In this document: positions 49,535 through 57,119 of the stretch, piece by piece
How positions within the stretch are numbered: the stretch's first letter is position 1
How the letters are laid out: each line of letters begins with the position of its first letter
From: Sphingopyxis sp. LC81
Lineage (GTDB): Bacteria > Pseudomonadota > Alphaproteobacteria > Sphingomonadales > Sphingomonadaceae
Assembly: GCF_000756375.1 (NCBI RefSeq)
Contig: NZ_JNFD01000011.1
Coordinates: 62,001-126,000, forward strand
Reading direction: 5' to 3'
DNA: 64,000 nucleotides
Made by a program: the position numbers and the translations under genes
Notes under the pieces: model-generated
What the model saw: only the letters and a program-made list of their open reading frames with translations
What the model was told of the DNA's origin: nothing
Databases searched by the model: none

Positions 49535-50427
49535 TCGCGTTCGCGGCGCTGCTCCTCGGCGTCGCGGCGGCGCCGGGCAGCGCGCCGTCGGCGTTCGAAC
49601 AATTGCGCTGGACCGCGCCGGGGTCCGAGCTGGCGCTGCTCTCGGCGCAGCCCGCGACCTGTCTTGCTAGTGACACGCAGCTTGTCCGTAGTGGACGCGC
49701 CTTATTCAGCACACCGACCTTGCTCGGCGGGCAGGCGGCGAAGGCGGGGCTGAGCTGCGCGAGCTGCCATATCAATGGGCGCGGTAATCCGCATTTTCTG
49801 CTCGCGGGCGTGTCGGCGGCGCCGGGGACGGCCGACGTCACGAACAGTTTCTTCAGTGCGGCGCGCGGCAATGCGCGGTTCGATCCCGTTGCGATTCCCG
49901 ATCTCGCAAAGCCAGGAAAGGTCGCGCGCGATCCCGATACGCGTGCGCTCGAAGCCTTTGTCCGTACCCTGATCGTCGAGGAATTCGGCGGGCAGGAGCC
50001 GACCCCCGCGATGCTCGACGCGCTGGCCACCTATGTTCGCGCGGTGCGCGCCTGTTCCGGCGAGCCGAGCGTTGGACGGCGTCTCGGCGATCAGCTTTCG
50101 GCTATCGGCGACGGCGTCGCGGGCGCAGAGTTGATGCTGGACCGCGCCGATCCGCAAGGCGCGCGGCTCGCGATTGCGGCGATGCGCCATCAACTTGGTT
50201 TGATCGCCGAGCGCTACGCGGGGCCGGGCTTTGGCCGCGAGCGCGCGGCGCTACTCGGCGCTTCGCGCGAATTGCAGGTGATTGGCGATATGCCCGACCT
50301 CGCCCGGATCTCGCCCGCTCTCGAACGCTGGAAAGCCGATTTCAACAAGGGGGTGGCAACGCGGTTGCGCCGCGCGGAGGGCCGCTCGCTCTACAATGCA
50401 GAGCATTTGGCGCGATCGCTGCGATAA
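49531..50427 (+). CDS. c-type cytochrome (single CxxCH) with non-canonical start
   Basis: A heme protein of about 298 residues. A signal peptide is evident at the start (LIAFAALLLGVAAAPGSAPS). The heme-binding motif is LSCASCHINGRGNPHFLLAG (C-x2-C-H, about residue 73-77), in a setting like di-heme peroxidase or MauG-type proteins, though I see only one CxxCH. No ATG, GTG or TTG precedes the signal peptide in frame. The candidates are CTG 49531, overlapping the TPR stop as CTGA, or ATC 49522, which would give a textbook MRKLIAFAALLL. The first later canonical-type codon is TTG 49603, but it would remove the signal peptide. Co-translation with the TPR protein is likely. Confidence 0.78.
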   Translation: MIAFAALLLGVAAAPGSAPSAFEQLRWTAPGSELALLSAQPATCLASDTQLVRSGRALFSTPTLLGGQAAKAGLSCASCHINGRGNPHFLLAGVSAAPGTADVTNSFFSAARGNARFDPVAIPDLAKPGKVARDPDTRALEAFVRTLIVEEFGGQEPTPAMLDALATYVRAVRACSGEPSVGRRLGDQLSAIGDGVAGAELMLDRADPQGARLAIAAMRHQLGLIAERYAGPGFGRERAALLGASRELQVIGDMPDLARISPALERWKADFNKGVATRLRRAEGRSLYNAEHLARSLR

Positions 50428-50531
50428 AGCGCGCCATCGGCAATCATGTTGCGCCGCAGCACCCATTCTGTTAGGGGCGCGGCGTTTCGCGGCGCTCCGG
50501 GCGCTGCCCCCTTCCAATAAGGCCCTTCCGC

Positions 50532-52364
50532 ATGTCTTTGCGCAATATCGCCATCATCGCGCACGTCGATCATGGCAAGACCACCCTCGTCGACCAGCTT
50601 TTCCGCCAGTCGGGCACGTTCCGCGACAACCAGCGCGTCGAAGAACGCGCGATGGATTCGAACGACCTCGAAAAGGAACGCGGGATCACGATCCTTGCGA
50701 AGTGCACCTCGGTCGAGTGGGGCGAAGGCGCCGACCTGACGCGCATCAACATCGTCGACACCCCGGGCCACGCCGACTTCGGCGGTGAGGTCGAGCGCAT
50801 CCTCAGCATGGTCGACGGCGTCATCCTGCTCGTCGATGCCGCCGAAGGCCCGATGCCGCAGACCAAGTTCGTGACCGGCAAGGCGCTCGCGCTGGGCCTG
50901 AAGCCGATCGTCGTCGTCAACAAGATCGACCGCAGCGACGCGCGCGCCGCCGAAGTGCTCGACGAAGTGTTCGAATTGTTCCTGACGCTCGAAGCCAATG
51001 ACGAGCAGCTCGACTTCCCGATCCTTTACGCCTCGGGCCGCGGCGGCTTCGCCTCGGACAGCCCCGACGCGCGCGAAGGCACGCTCGAGCCGCTGTTCAA
51101 GACGATCGTGTCGCACGTCCCGACCCCGGGCCTGCCCGAAGACGCGCCCTTCACCTTCCTCGCGACTTTGCTCGACCGCGACAATTTCATCGGCCGCATC
51201 CTGACCGGCCGCGTCCAGTCGGGCACGGTCAAGGTCAATCAGCCGATCCACGCGATCGACATGGACGGCAAGGTCATCGAAACCGGCCGCGCATCGAAGC
51301 TGCTCGCGTTCCGCGGGCTCGACCGCGTTCCCGTCGAGGAAGCGCGCGCGGGTGACATCGTCGCGATCGCGGGCCTCGCGCAGGCGACCGTCGCGAACAC
51401 CATCGCCGACACCAGCGTCAGCGAGCCGATCGCCGCGCAGCCGATCGATCCGCCGACGCTGTCGATGCGCTTTGCCGTGAACGATTCGCCGATGGCGGGC
51501 CGCGAGGGCAGCAAGGTCACGAGCCGCATGATCCGCGACCGCCTGTTCCGCGAAGCCGAAACGAACGTCGCGATCCGCATCACCGAAAGCGCCGACAAGG
51601 ACAGCTTCGAAGTCGCGGGCCGCGGCGAGCTTCAGCTCGGCGTGCTCATCGAAACGATGCGCCGCGAAGGCTTCGAACTCGGCATCAGCCGCCCGCGCGT
51701 CCTTTATGGCGAGGACGAGGCCGGCAAGCGCACCGAACCGTATGAAACCGTCGTCATCGACGTCGACGACGAACATTCGGGCACGGTCGTCGAGAAGATG
51801 CAGGTCCGCAAGGCTGACCTCACCGACATGCGCCCCTCGGGCGGCGGCAAGACGCGCATCACCTTCAGCGGCCCGTCGCGCGGCCTGATCGGCTATCATG
51901 GCGAATTCCTGTCCGACACGCGCGGCACCGGGATCATGAACCGCCTGTTCGAGAAATATGGCCCGTACAAGGGCGTGATCGAGGGCCGCAAGAATGGCGT
52001 CCTGATCTCGAACGGCAATGGCGAAGCCGTTGCCTATGCGCTTGGCCCGCTCGAAGAGCGCGGTATCCTCTTCGTCTCGCCCGGCGAGGCGCTCTATGAG
52101 GGGATGATCATCGGCGAGAATGCGAAGCCCGACGACCTCGAGGTCAACCCGATGAAGTCGAAGCAGCTCACCAACTTCCGTTCGACGGGCAAGGACGACG
52201 CGATCCGCCTGACCCCGCCGAAGCGCATGACGCTCGAACAGGCGATCGCCTATATCGACGACGATGAAATGGTCGAAGTGACCCCGAAGAATATCCGCAT
52301 CCGCAAGACGCTGCTCGACCCGCATGAGCGCAAGAAAGCGTCGCGCAAGAAAGAAGCGGCGTAA
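50532..52364 (+). CDS. typA: Ribosome-associated GTPase TypA/BipA
   Basis: A 610-residue translational GTPase that aids ribosome assembly and stress or cold adaptation. G motifs: IIAHVDHGKTTLVDQL (G1, residues 7-22), ERGITILAKCTSV (G2, about 49), DTPGHADFGGEVER (G3, about 77), NKIDRS (G4, about 133), then domains II and III and the BipA-specific C-terminal domain with RGLIGYHGEFLSDTRGTGI (about 455) and PPKRMTLEQAIAYIDDDEMV. Length is standard. Codon use is strongly biased to C-ending codons compared with its neighbours, as expected for a well-expressed gene. It is monocistronic. Confidence 0.97.
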   Translation: MSLRNIAIIAHVDHGKTTLVDQLFRQSGTFRDNQRVEERAMDSNDLEKERGITILAKCTSVEWGEGADLTRINIVDTPGHADFGGEVERILSMVDGVILLVDAAEGPMPQTKFVTGKALALGLKPIVVVNKIDRSDARAAEVLDEVFELFLTLEANDEQLDFPILYASGRGGFASDSPDAREGTLEPLFKTIVSHVPTPGLPEDAPFTFLATLLDRDNFIGRILTGRVQSGTVKVNQPIHAIDMDGKVIETGRASKLLAFRGLDRVPVEEARAGDIVAIAGLAQATVANTIADTSVSEPIAAQPIDPPTLSMRFAVNDSPMAGREGSKVTSRMIRDRLFREAETNVAIRITESADKDSFEVAGRGELQLGVLIETMRREGFELGISRPRVLYGEDEAGKRTEPYETVVIDVDDEHSGTVVEKMQVRKADLTDMRPSGGGKTRITFSGPSRGLIGYHGEFLSDTRGTGIMNRLFEKYGPYKGVIEGRKNGVLISNGNGEAVAYALGPLEERGILFVSPGEALYEGMIIGENAKPDDLEVNPMKSKQLTNFRSTGKDDAIRLTPPKRMTLEQAIAYIDDDEMVEVTPKNIRIRKTLLDPHERKKASRKKEAA

Positions 52365-52474
52365 TTACAGTATCGGCGGTAGCGCTGCGTTTTTTGTGAA
52401 CGCGGCGTTACCGGCGGTTCAATTCTTTTTTCACGCGGCAAGCATAGCATCCGACTCTCCTGCACAGAGGAGAG

Positions 52475-52984
52475 ATGGCGATGACGATGCGCGTGGAAAT
52501 CGAACGGCTCAGGAACGAGCATCGCCGACTGCTCACGCTCGCCGGTCATTTGGGACGCCATGTCGCGGGGGCATTCCCGCACGATGCGAAAGCGCGCGAC
52601 GATTTCAACGCGGTGCGCACGCGGTTCCGCACCGAGCTGATCGCGCATCTGAAGCGCGAGGACTGGGTGCTCTATCCCTCGCTTCTCGCCAGCGGTGACC
52701 GCCAGCTGACCGACACCGCGCAGAATTACGTCGACGAAATGGGGCATATTTCGGAGGCGTTCGCTGCCTATAGCCGCCAATGGCTGCCCGACGCGATCGC
52801 GGCGGACTGGGCGGGCTATTGCGCCGCGACCAAGGGGATACTCGAAGCGCTTGCCGCGCGCATCGAGCGCGAGGACGCGGGGCTGTATCCGCTGGCGCTG
52901 ACCGTTGAGGCGGTCAACGCCCAAGGCGGGCGCCCGGGCAATGGCCCCGATACGGGCGCGACGGCACAACCGTCCGCCTTCTGA
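52475..52984 (+). CDS. Hemerythrin (HHE) domain protein, first copy
   Basis: A 169-residue, four-helix protein with hemerythrin-type iron ligands: RLRNEHRRLLTLAGHL (about residue 10-25), ELIAHLKREDWVLYPSLLAS (H and E, about 60-75), DEMGHISEAFAAYSRQW (about 92) and LAARIEREDAGLYPLA (about 130). Such proteins bind oxygen, NO or peroxide, or act in iron-sulfur repair. The last 30 residues are a disordered Gly/Pro-rich tail. Start ATG 52475 has CACAGAGGAGAG upstream. A clearly related, non-identical copy begins at 63617. Confidence 0.87.
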   Translation: MAMTMRVEIERLRNEHRRLLTLAGHLGRHVAGAFPHDAKARDDFNAVRTRFRTELIAHLKREDWVLYPSLLASGDRQLTDTAQNYVDEMGHISEAFAAYSRQWLPDAIAADWAGYCAATKGILEALAARIEREDAGLYPLALTVEAVNAQGGRPGNGPDTGATAQPSAF

Positions 52985-53138
52985 CCACCTTCGGACGGGC
53001 AACAACGGCTTGAATTGACGTCCGGCGAAGCGCATGAGGGCGGTGCGCCTGCGGCGGGGAGTCGTCCGCCGCTCCGGTCCGATGCACGTCTGTCCTCCGC
53101 ATCGGGTGGCGCATTTCCATCCTGTGGGAGTCCAAGCG

Positions 53139-53684
53139 TTGGGACGGTTGATCCTGTTCAACAAGCCGTACGGCGTGCTCAGCCAGTTCACCGATCGCGG
53201 GACGCCCGAGGCGCGCGCGACGCTGTCCGATTATATCGACGTGCCCGGCGTCTATCCCGCCGGGCGGCTCGACCGGGATAGCGAAGGCTTGCTGATCCTG
53301 ACCGACGACGGCGCGCTGCAGGCGCGCATTTCGTCGCCGAAGCACAAGACGCCCAAAACCTATCTGGCGCAGGTCGAGGGCGAGCCTGATGCGGCGAGCC
53401 TCGACCGGCTGCGTGCCGGAGTCGAGCTGAACGATGGCATGACGCGCCCCGCGACCGTCCGCCGCATCGACCCGCCCATGCTGTGGGACCGCGACCCGCC
53501 GGTGCGCTACCGCAAGAGCGTTCCCGACAGCTGGATCGAACTGACGATCACCGAAGGCCGCAACCGCCAGGTCCGCCGCATGACCGCCGCGGTCGGCTAT
53601 CCGACGCTGCGGCTGGTGCGCTGGCGGATCGGGGGGTGGGAGCTTGGCGCGCTGGCGCCGGGGGAATGGCGCGAGGTCGGGTAA
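53139..53684 (+). CDS. rluE: 23S rRNA pseudouridine synthase, RluE type
   Basis: A protein of about 181 residues of the RsuA/RluE family, without an S4 domain. RluE converts U2457 in 23S rRNA to pseudouridine. Motifs: [16 protein letters not shown] (about 4-19), catalytic [16 protein letters not shown] (about 40-55), KTYLAQVEG, and the terminal [20 protein letters not shown] (about 135-154), very like E. coli RluE in order. The start is unsure. TTG 53139, after GTGGGAGTCCAAGCG, gives a compact protein; ATG 53082 or GTG 53124 would add a His/Pro-rich tail. The upstream gene is the hemerythrin protein. Confidence 0.9.
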   Translation: MGRLILFNKPYGVLSQFTDRGTPEARATLSDYIDVPGVYPAGRLDRDSEGLLILTDDGALQARISSPKHKTPKTYLAQVEGEPDAASLDRLRAGVELNDGMTRPATVRRIDPPMLWDRDPPVRYRKSVPDSWIELTITEGRNRQVRRMTAAVGYPTLRLVRWRIGGWELGALAPGEWREVG

Positions 53685-53802
53685 AAGGTCCGCGCACAAT
53701 TTCGCGGTCGAACGGCGCCGCCCTTGTCAAAGGCCTGGTGCCCCACTATCCGTCGCGAACCTGGCCCCAGGCGCCTCGACCAGCCGACGCCGCCACCAAA
53801 GA

Positions 53803-54576
53803 TTGCTTCAGCTGAGCCCTGTTCCAGCCACTCCCTATGTCGAACAGCTCAGCATCGGGGCGGGGCGCCGCACGCTTGCCATCAGCCTGGCGGTTCTGAT
53901 CCCCGCGCTCCTGCTGCTCCTGCTGCTCTCCTTTGGCTTTGAAGCGGAGCCCGACTATCGCGAGGCGCGCGTCAGCGTGGTCAGCCTCGAGGCCAGCCAG
54001 ATTTCGGAGGAAGCGCCCGAACCGAGCAGCGCGAAGCGCGAACAGGCCGAAGATCCGCCCGTGCCGCCGCAGCCGGTAACCGAAGAAGTGCTGCCCCCGC
54101 GACCCGTGGAACCGAAGGTCCCGCCGATCATAACGAAGCCGGCCGAACAGCCGCCCGCGCCCGCGCCGGCGCTTCCGCCGGCGCCCGTTCGTCCCCCGAG
54201 CGGGAAGGTCTATGGGCCGCCCAACACCGGCGGCGGCTCCTCCGCCTCGCGCGACACGGAACGGGTGGGGACGGCTCCCAATGGCGAGCCGCTCTATGCG
54301 GCGGCCTGGTATCGCGAGCCGAGAGACGATGAACTTCGCGGCTATTTGTCGACCGCCAGCGGGCCCGGCTGGGGGCTGATCGCTTGCCGCACCGCGCCCG
54401 ATTATCGCGTAGAGGATTGTGTCGGGCTCGACGAATATCCGAACGGGTCGCAGATCAATCGCGCGGTGCTCGCCGCGGCGTGGGCGTTTCAGGTGCGGCC
54501 GCCACGGCTCGGCGGACGTCCGCTGGTGGGCGCCTGGGTCCGCATCAGGATCGATTACGGGGTCAGGCGGCGTTAG
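53803..54576 (+). CDS. TonB-like single-span protein with proline-rich linker
   Basis: A protein of about 257 residues. A membrane helix (about 27-47, ISLAVLIPALLLLLLLSFGF) is followed by an acidic and then Pro-rich linker of some 110 residues (PPVPPQPVTEEVLPPRPV and PAPALPPAPVRPPSG), and a C-terminal domain of about 100 residues with two Cys (LIACRTAPDYRVEDCVGL) ending VGAWVRIRIDYGVRRR. The layout matches TonB or TonB-like energy-transducing proteins that span the periplasm, but the C-terminal fold is not classical TonB by eye. The frame contains no ATG before the helix; TTG 53803 is the best choice, with no good ribosome-binding site. ExbB/ExbD genes are not present. Confidence 0.65.
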   Translation: MLQLSPVPATPYVEQLSIGAGRRTLAISLAVLIPALLLLLLLSFGFEAEPDYREARVSVVSLEASQISEEAPEPSSAKREQAEDPPVPPQPVTEEVLPPRPVEPKVPPIITKPAEQPPAPAPALPPAPVRPPSGKVYGPPNTGGGSSASRDTERVGTAPNGEPLYAAAWYREPRDDELRGYLSTASGPGWGLIACRTAPDYRVEDCVGLDEYPNGSQINRAVLAAAWAFQVRPPRLGGRPLVGAWVRIRIDYGVRRR

Positions 54577-54672
54577 GGGCGGGAAGCCGTCGACGGCGGT
54601 GCGGACGGCGATCCGTGGCCATTCTTCGGCCGTATTTCAAGGCGAGGATCGGATTTCAGGGAGGGGCATCCA

Positions 54673-55170
54673 ATGACCATGAAATCCGTCGCCGCATCGC
54701 TCGCGCTGCTGTCCTGCTGCGCGTCGCCGCTCCACGCCCAGACGATCGAGGGCCGCGTTCCTCTGAACGGCGCCGGCCCGGTCGCGATGGGGGGCTTTGT
54801 CGGCGCCCGCCTGCGCATCCCGCTCGGCGGAACGAAAAGCGACGAGGCACGGAAGCTTCGCGTGGGCCTGACCATGGCGCCGATGCAGCGGAGCGACGGG
54901 GCGGGGCTGAAAGGACCCGCGTGGCGCATCGGCGAGGGGCTCGAATTCGGCTTTTCGGGCGATGAGCGATCGCCGCATCTCTCGCTCGCCGGGCAGCGGC
55001 TGACACCGGCGCGCTATGCGCCTGGCCGGTCGACGCCGGCGAAGGGGCGCAGCAACATGTCCGACGCGGGGACCGTGGCGGTCGTCGTCGGCGGCCTCGC
55101 CCTCCTTGCGGGGGTCGGGCTGCTCGTCGCCCTCGATGCGTCGGACGACCCCGACCGCTGCTGCGAATAG
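54673..55170 (+). CDS. Hypothetical exported protein with C-terminal membrane helix
   Basis: A 165-residue protein. A signal peptide spans 1-22 (AASLALLSCCASPLHAQ). The body contains a basic, Gly-rich region with GGFVGARLRIPLGGTKSDEARK and GLEFGFSGDERSPHLSLAGQ. A hydrophobic stretch near the C-terminus (about 130-152, TVAVVVGGLALLAGVGLLVAL) is followed by a Cys pair at the very end (DRCCE). I do not recognise a family. ATG 54673 is preceded by AGGGAGGGGCATCC. It follows the TonB-like gene by 96 bp on the same strand. A terminator-like hairpin follows at 55278. Confidence 0.7.
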   Translation: MTMKSVAASLALLSCCASPLHAQTIEGRVPLNGAGPVAMGGFVGARLRIPLGGTKSDEARKLRVGLTMAPMQRSDGAGLKGPAWRIGEGLEFGFSGDERSPHLSLAGQRLTPARYAPGRSTPAKGRSNMSDAGTVAVVVGGLALLAGVGLLVALDASDDPDRCCE

Positions 55171-55277
55171 CGGCGGCGGCCGAACTGTGACGGCTCCGGT
55201 CAGGCCGGGCGCCGATCGATTCGGCTTTTCTGACAAATCGGGCGGATAGCGCGGAGGTGCGCCATCCGCCCGGCTGT

Positions 55278-55302
55278 CCCGGCCGCCGGGATAGCGGCCG
55301 GG
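55278..55302. terminator. Hairpin between convergent genes
   Basis: CCCGGCCGC (55278-55286), loop CGGGATA, GCGGCCGGG (55294-55302). It lies between the stops of the exported-protein gene and the convergent SDR gene, so it is a probable bidirectional transcript end. It lacks a T-tract on either side. Confidence 0.5.
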
Positions 55303-55309
55303 GGAGGGG

Positions 55310-56083
55310 TTACTTGGTCGTGTAGCCGCCGTTGACGAGGATCGTCTGGCCGGTCATCCACCAGCCGTCCGATACCAGCATGCGGATCCACGGCACGATA
55401 TCCTGAATGTCGGTGAGCCCGGTCTTCGTGAAGGCTGAGAGCGCCGCGGCGGATTTGTGATAGGCCTGCGCATCCTCTCCCTCGGCGGGGTAGAAGAAGG
55501 GGGTGTCCATCGGGCCGGGGCCGATCGCGGTCACCGAAATGCCGCGTGTCCCGAACTCTTTCGATGCGGCGCGGGTGAAATGTTCGACCGGCGCCTTGGT
55601 CCCCGCATAGGCGGCGTAGAAGGGCGTGTAGGCGCCGAGCAAAGATGTAACGAGCGTGCAGATTTTGCCATTGTCGTTCACATGTTTGCCCGCCTCCTTC
55701 AGGAAGAAGAAGGCGGTCTTCGAATTGACCGCCGTCATCTCGTCATATTCGCCTTCGCTGATGTCGGTGAAGGGCTTTTTCAGCACCTTGCCGACAGTAT
55801 TGATCGCGATGTCGGGTCGGCCGATCGCGGCGATCGTGTCGGCGAAAAGCTTTTCCATCGCAGCGGCGGACGTGAGGTCGGCCTGAAAGGCGACCGCCTC
55901 GGCCCCGGCGGCGCGGATCGCGGCGAGCGTCGCTTCGGTCTCGGCGGCCGAGGCGCCGCTGTTGTAATGCACCGCGATCGCCCTCGCGCCCTGCGCGGCG
56001 AGGTCGCGCGCGATCAGCCCGCCGAGATTCTTGCCGCCGCCGGCGATGAGGACGGTTTTACCCTTGATGCTGTGATCGGCCAT
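55310..56083 (-). CDS. Short-chain dehydrogenase/reductase (SDR family)
   Basis: A 257-residue NAD(P)-dependent oxidoreductase. The cofactor fold TVLIAGGGKNLGGLIARDLA (residues 9-28) is a variant of T-G-x3-G-x-G in which the usual Thr is Ala. The catalytic Tyr-x3-Lys is in YAAYAGTKAPVEHF (about 155-168), with Ser in LVTSLLGAY upstream. The VTAIGPGPMDTPFF segment (about 186) and C-terminal GWWMTGQTILVNGGYTTK are typical of classical SDRs. Substrate is unknown. It is divergent from the AraC regulator at 56206, which probably controls it. Confidence 0.93.
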   Translation of the reverse strand: MADHSIKGKTVLIAGGGKNLGGLIARDLAAQGARAIAVHYNSGASAAETEATLAAIRAAGAEAVAFQADLTSAAAMEKLFADTIAAIGRPDIAINTVGKVLKKPFTDISEGEYDEMTAVNSKTAFFFLKEAGKHVNDNGKICTLVTSLLGAYTPFYAAYAGTKAPVEHFTRAASKEFGTRGISVTAIGPGPMDTPFFYPAEGEDAQAYHKSAAALSAFTKTGLTDIQDIVPWIRMLVSDGWWMTGQTILVNGGYTTK

Positions 56084-56154
56084 TTTGGTCTCCTTGGTCG
56101 TTGATTATCCAAGGCTAAGGCGCTTTCGCCTTGTCCGCTTTCAAATTCCGGCAC

Positions 56155-56168
56155 AATATTCGAATATT
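56155..56168. promoter_or_regulatory. Perfect 14-bp palindrome AATATTCGAATATT
   Basis: It lies in the 122-bp control region between the divergent SDR and AraC genes. It is AT-rich against a GC-rich background and fully symmetric, so it is a plausible operator, although AraC proteins usually bind direct repeats. A second inverted repeat AAGGCG-CTTT-CGCCTT is at 56117-56132. Confidence 0.45.
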
Positions 56169-56205
56169 ATCTTCGGCGAGTCGTGGGGGCTCGCAAGGTG
56201 GGTGA

Positions 56206-57066
56206 TTGACCGAAGCCGCAACCGTCTGGGATGGTATCAGGCCGCGATCGGGGCGCGACGTCGTCGCGCGGTATCAGGCGCAGATCGGTCAGCTCGCCGT
56301 TCTTGCCGCAACCGAAAATCTGGAGCAGCCCACCGACTGGGCGTTCGAGGAAGATCATCATATCGTCGTCGTCCACCTGGGCGGCCGGCTCGACCAGATG
56401 GAGTGTGAGTTTTCGGTCGGGCCTTCGGGTCCGGCGCTGCCGTCGCGCGGCGATCTGTGGGTGATTCCGGCGGCGTGCCGCTATGCCGCGCTTGCGCAAG
56501 GCGAGCGGGCGGAGTTCGTCGAACTGGGCGTGCCGACCGCATTGCTCGCCGATGCGCCGCTCGCCGCGCGGGTCCGCCATCGCGACGATGTCCTCTTTGA
56601 GGGGGCGGCGCGGCTGTTCGAATTGCTGCACAACGCCGACGACGATCTGGCTCGAATGGCGGCGCATGAGGTTGGCGATGCGCTCGAGCAACATCTGCGT
56701 CGGTTCTATGGTTGTCGCGAGCGGGTGCCGGGGCATCGCGCCCTGTCGGCGTCGGATCGCAACCGCCTCGTCGATGCGATCCGCGGGCAACTCGATGCAG
56801 AGCATTGCCTTGCCGGACTGGCGTCGCTGGTCGGCTTCGACGTTCGCCGCTTCACCGAAGCGTTCCAGCAGGCTTTCGGCCTGTCCCCCTGGCAATATGT
56901 GATGCGTGCGCGGCTCGACGAGGCGGCGCGCCGGCTGTGGTATGGCGAGGAACCGGTGACCGAGGTGGCGTTGGCGACAGGCTTTGCGTCACCCAGCCAT
57001 TTCGCGACGGCCTTTGCGCGGCGGTTCGGGGTGCCGCCGACGCGCTATCGCGCGGCTGCGCAATAG
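56206..57066 (+). CDS. AraC family transcription regulator
   Basis: A 286-residue regulator with an N-terminal sensory domain (about 1-165) and a C-terminal AraC DNA-binding domain. The N-terminal half contains WAFEEDHHIVVVHLGGRLDQ, a cupin-like strand. The C-terminal part has AGLASLVGFDVRRFTEAFQQ (first helix-turn-helix, about 205) and TEVALATGFASPSHFATAFA (second, about 255), then FGVPPTRYR. The start is TTG 56206 after GCAAGGTGGGTGA; there is no in-frame ATG near it. It is divergent from the SDR gene, the likely target. The inducer is unknown, possibly the SDR substrate. Confidence 0.88.
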   Translation: MTEAATVWDGIRPRSGRDVVARYQAQIGQLAVLAATENLEQPTDWAFEEDHHIVVVHLGGRLDQMECEFSVGPSGPALPSRGDLWVIPAACRYAALAQGERAEFVELGVPTALLADAPLAARVRHRDDVLFEGAARLFELLHNADDDLARMAAHEVGDALEQHLRRFYGCRERVPGHRALSASDRNRLVDAIRGQLDAEHCLAGLASLVGFDVRRFTEAFQQAFGLSPWQYVMRARLDEAARRLWYGEEPVTEVALATGFASPSHFATAFARRFGVPPTRYRAAAQ

Positions 57067-57073
57067 CGGTCCG

Positions 57074-57110
57074 AACCGGCACCCGGCGCTGCGTGCGCCG
57101 GGTGCCGGTT
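57074..57110. terminator. Perfect 16-bp hairpin between convergent genes
   Basis: AACCGGCACCCGGCGC (57074-57089) and its exact reverse complement (57095-57110), with a 5-nt loop. It lies 7 bp after the AraC stop and 9 bp before the receptor's 3' end. It works as a symmetric stem for both strands. Confidence 0.75.
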
Positions 57111-57119
57111 GCGGGGGGA

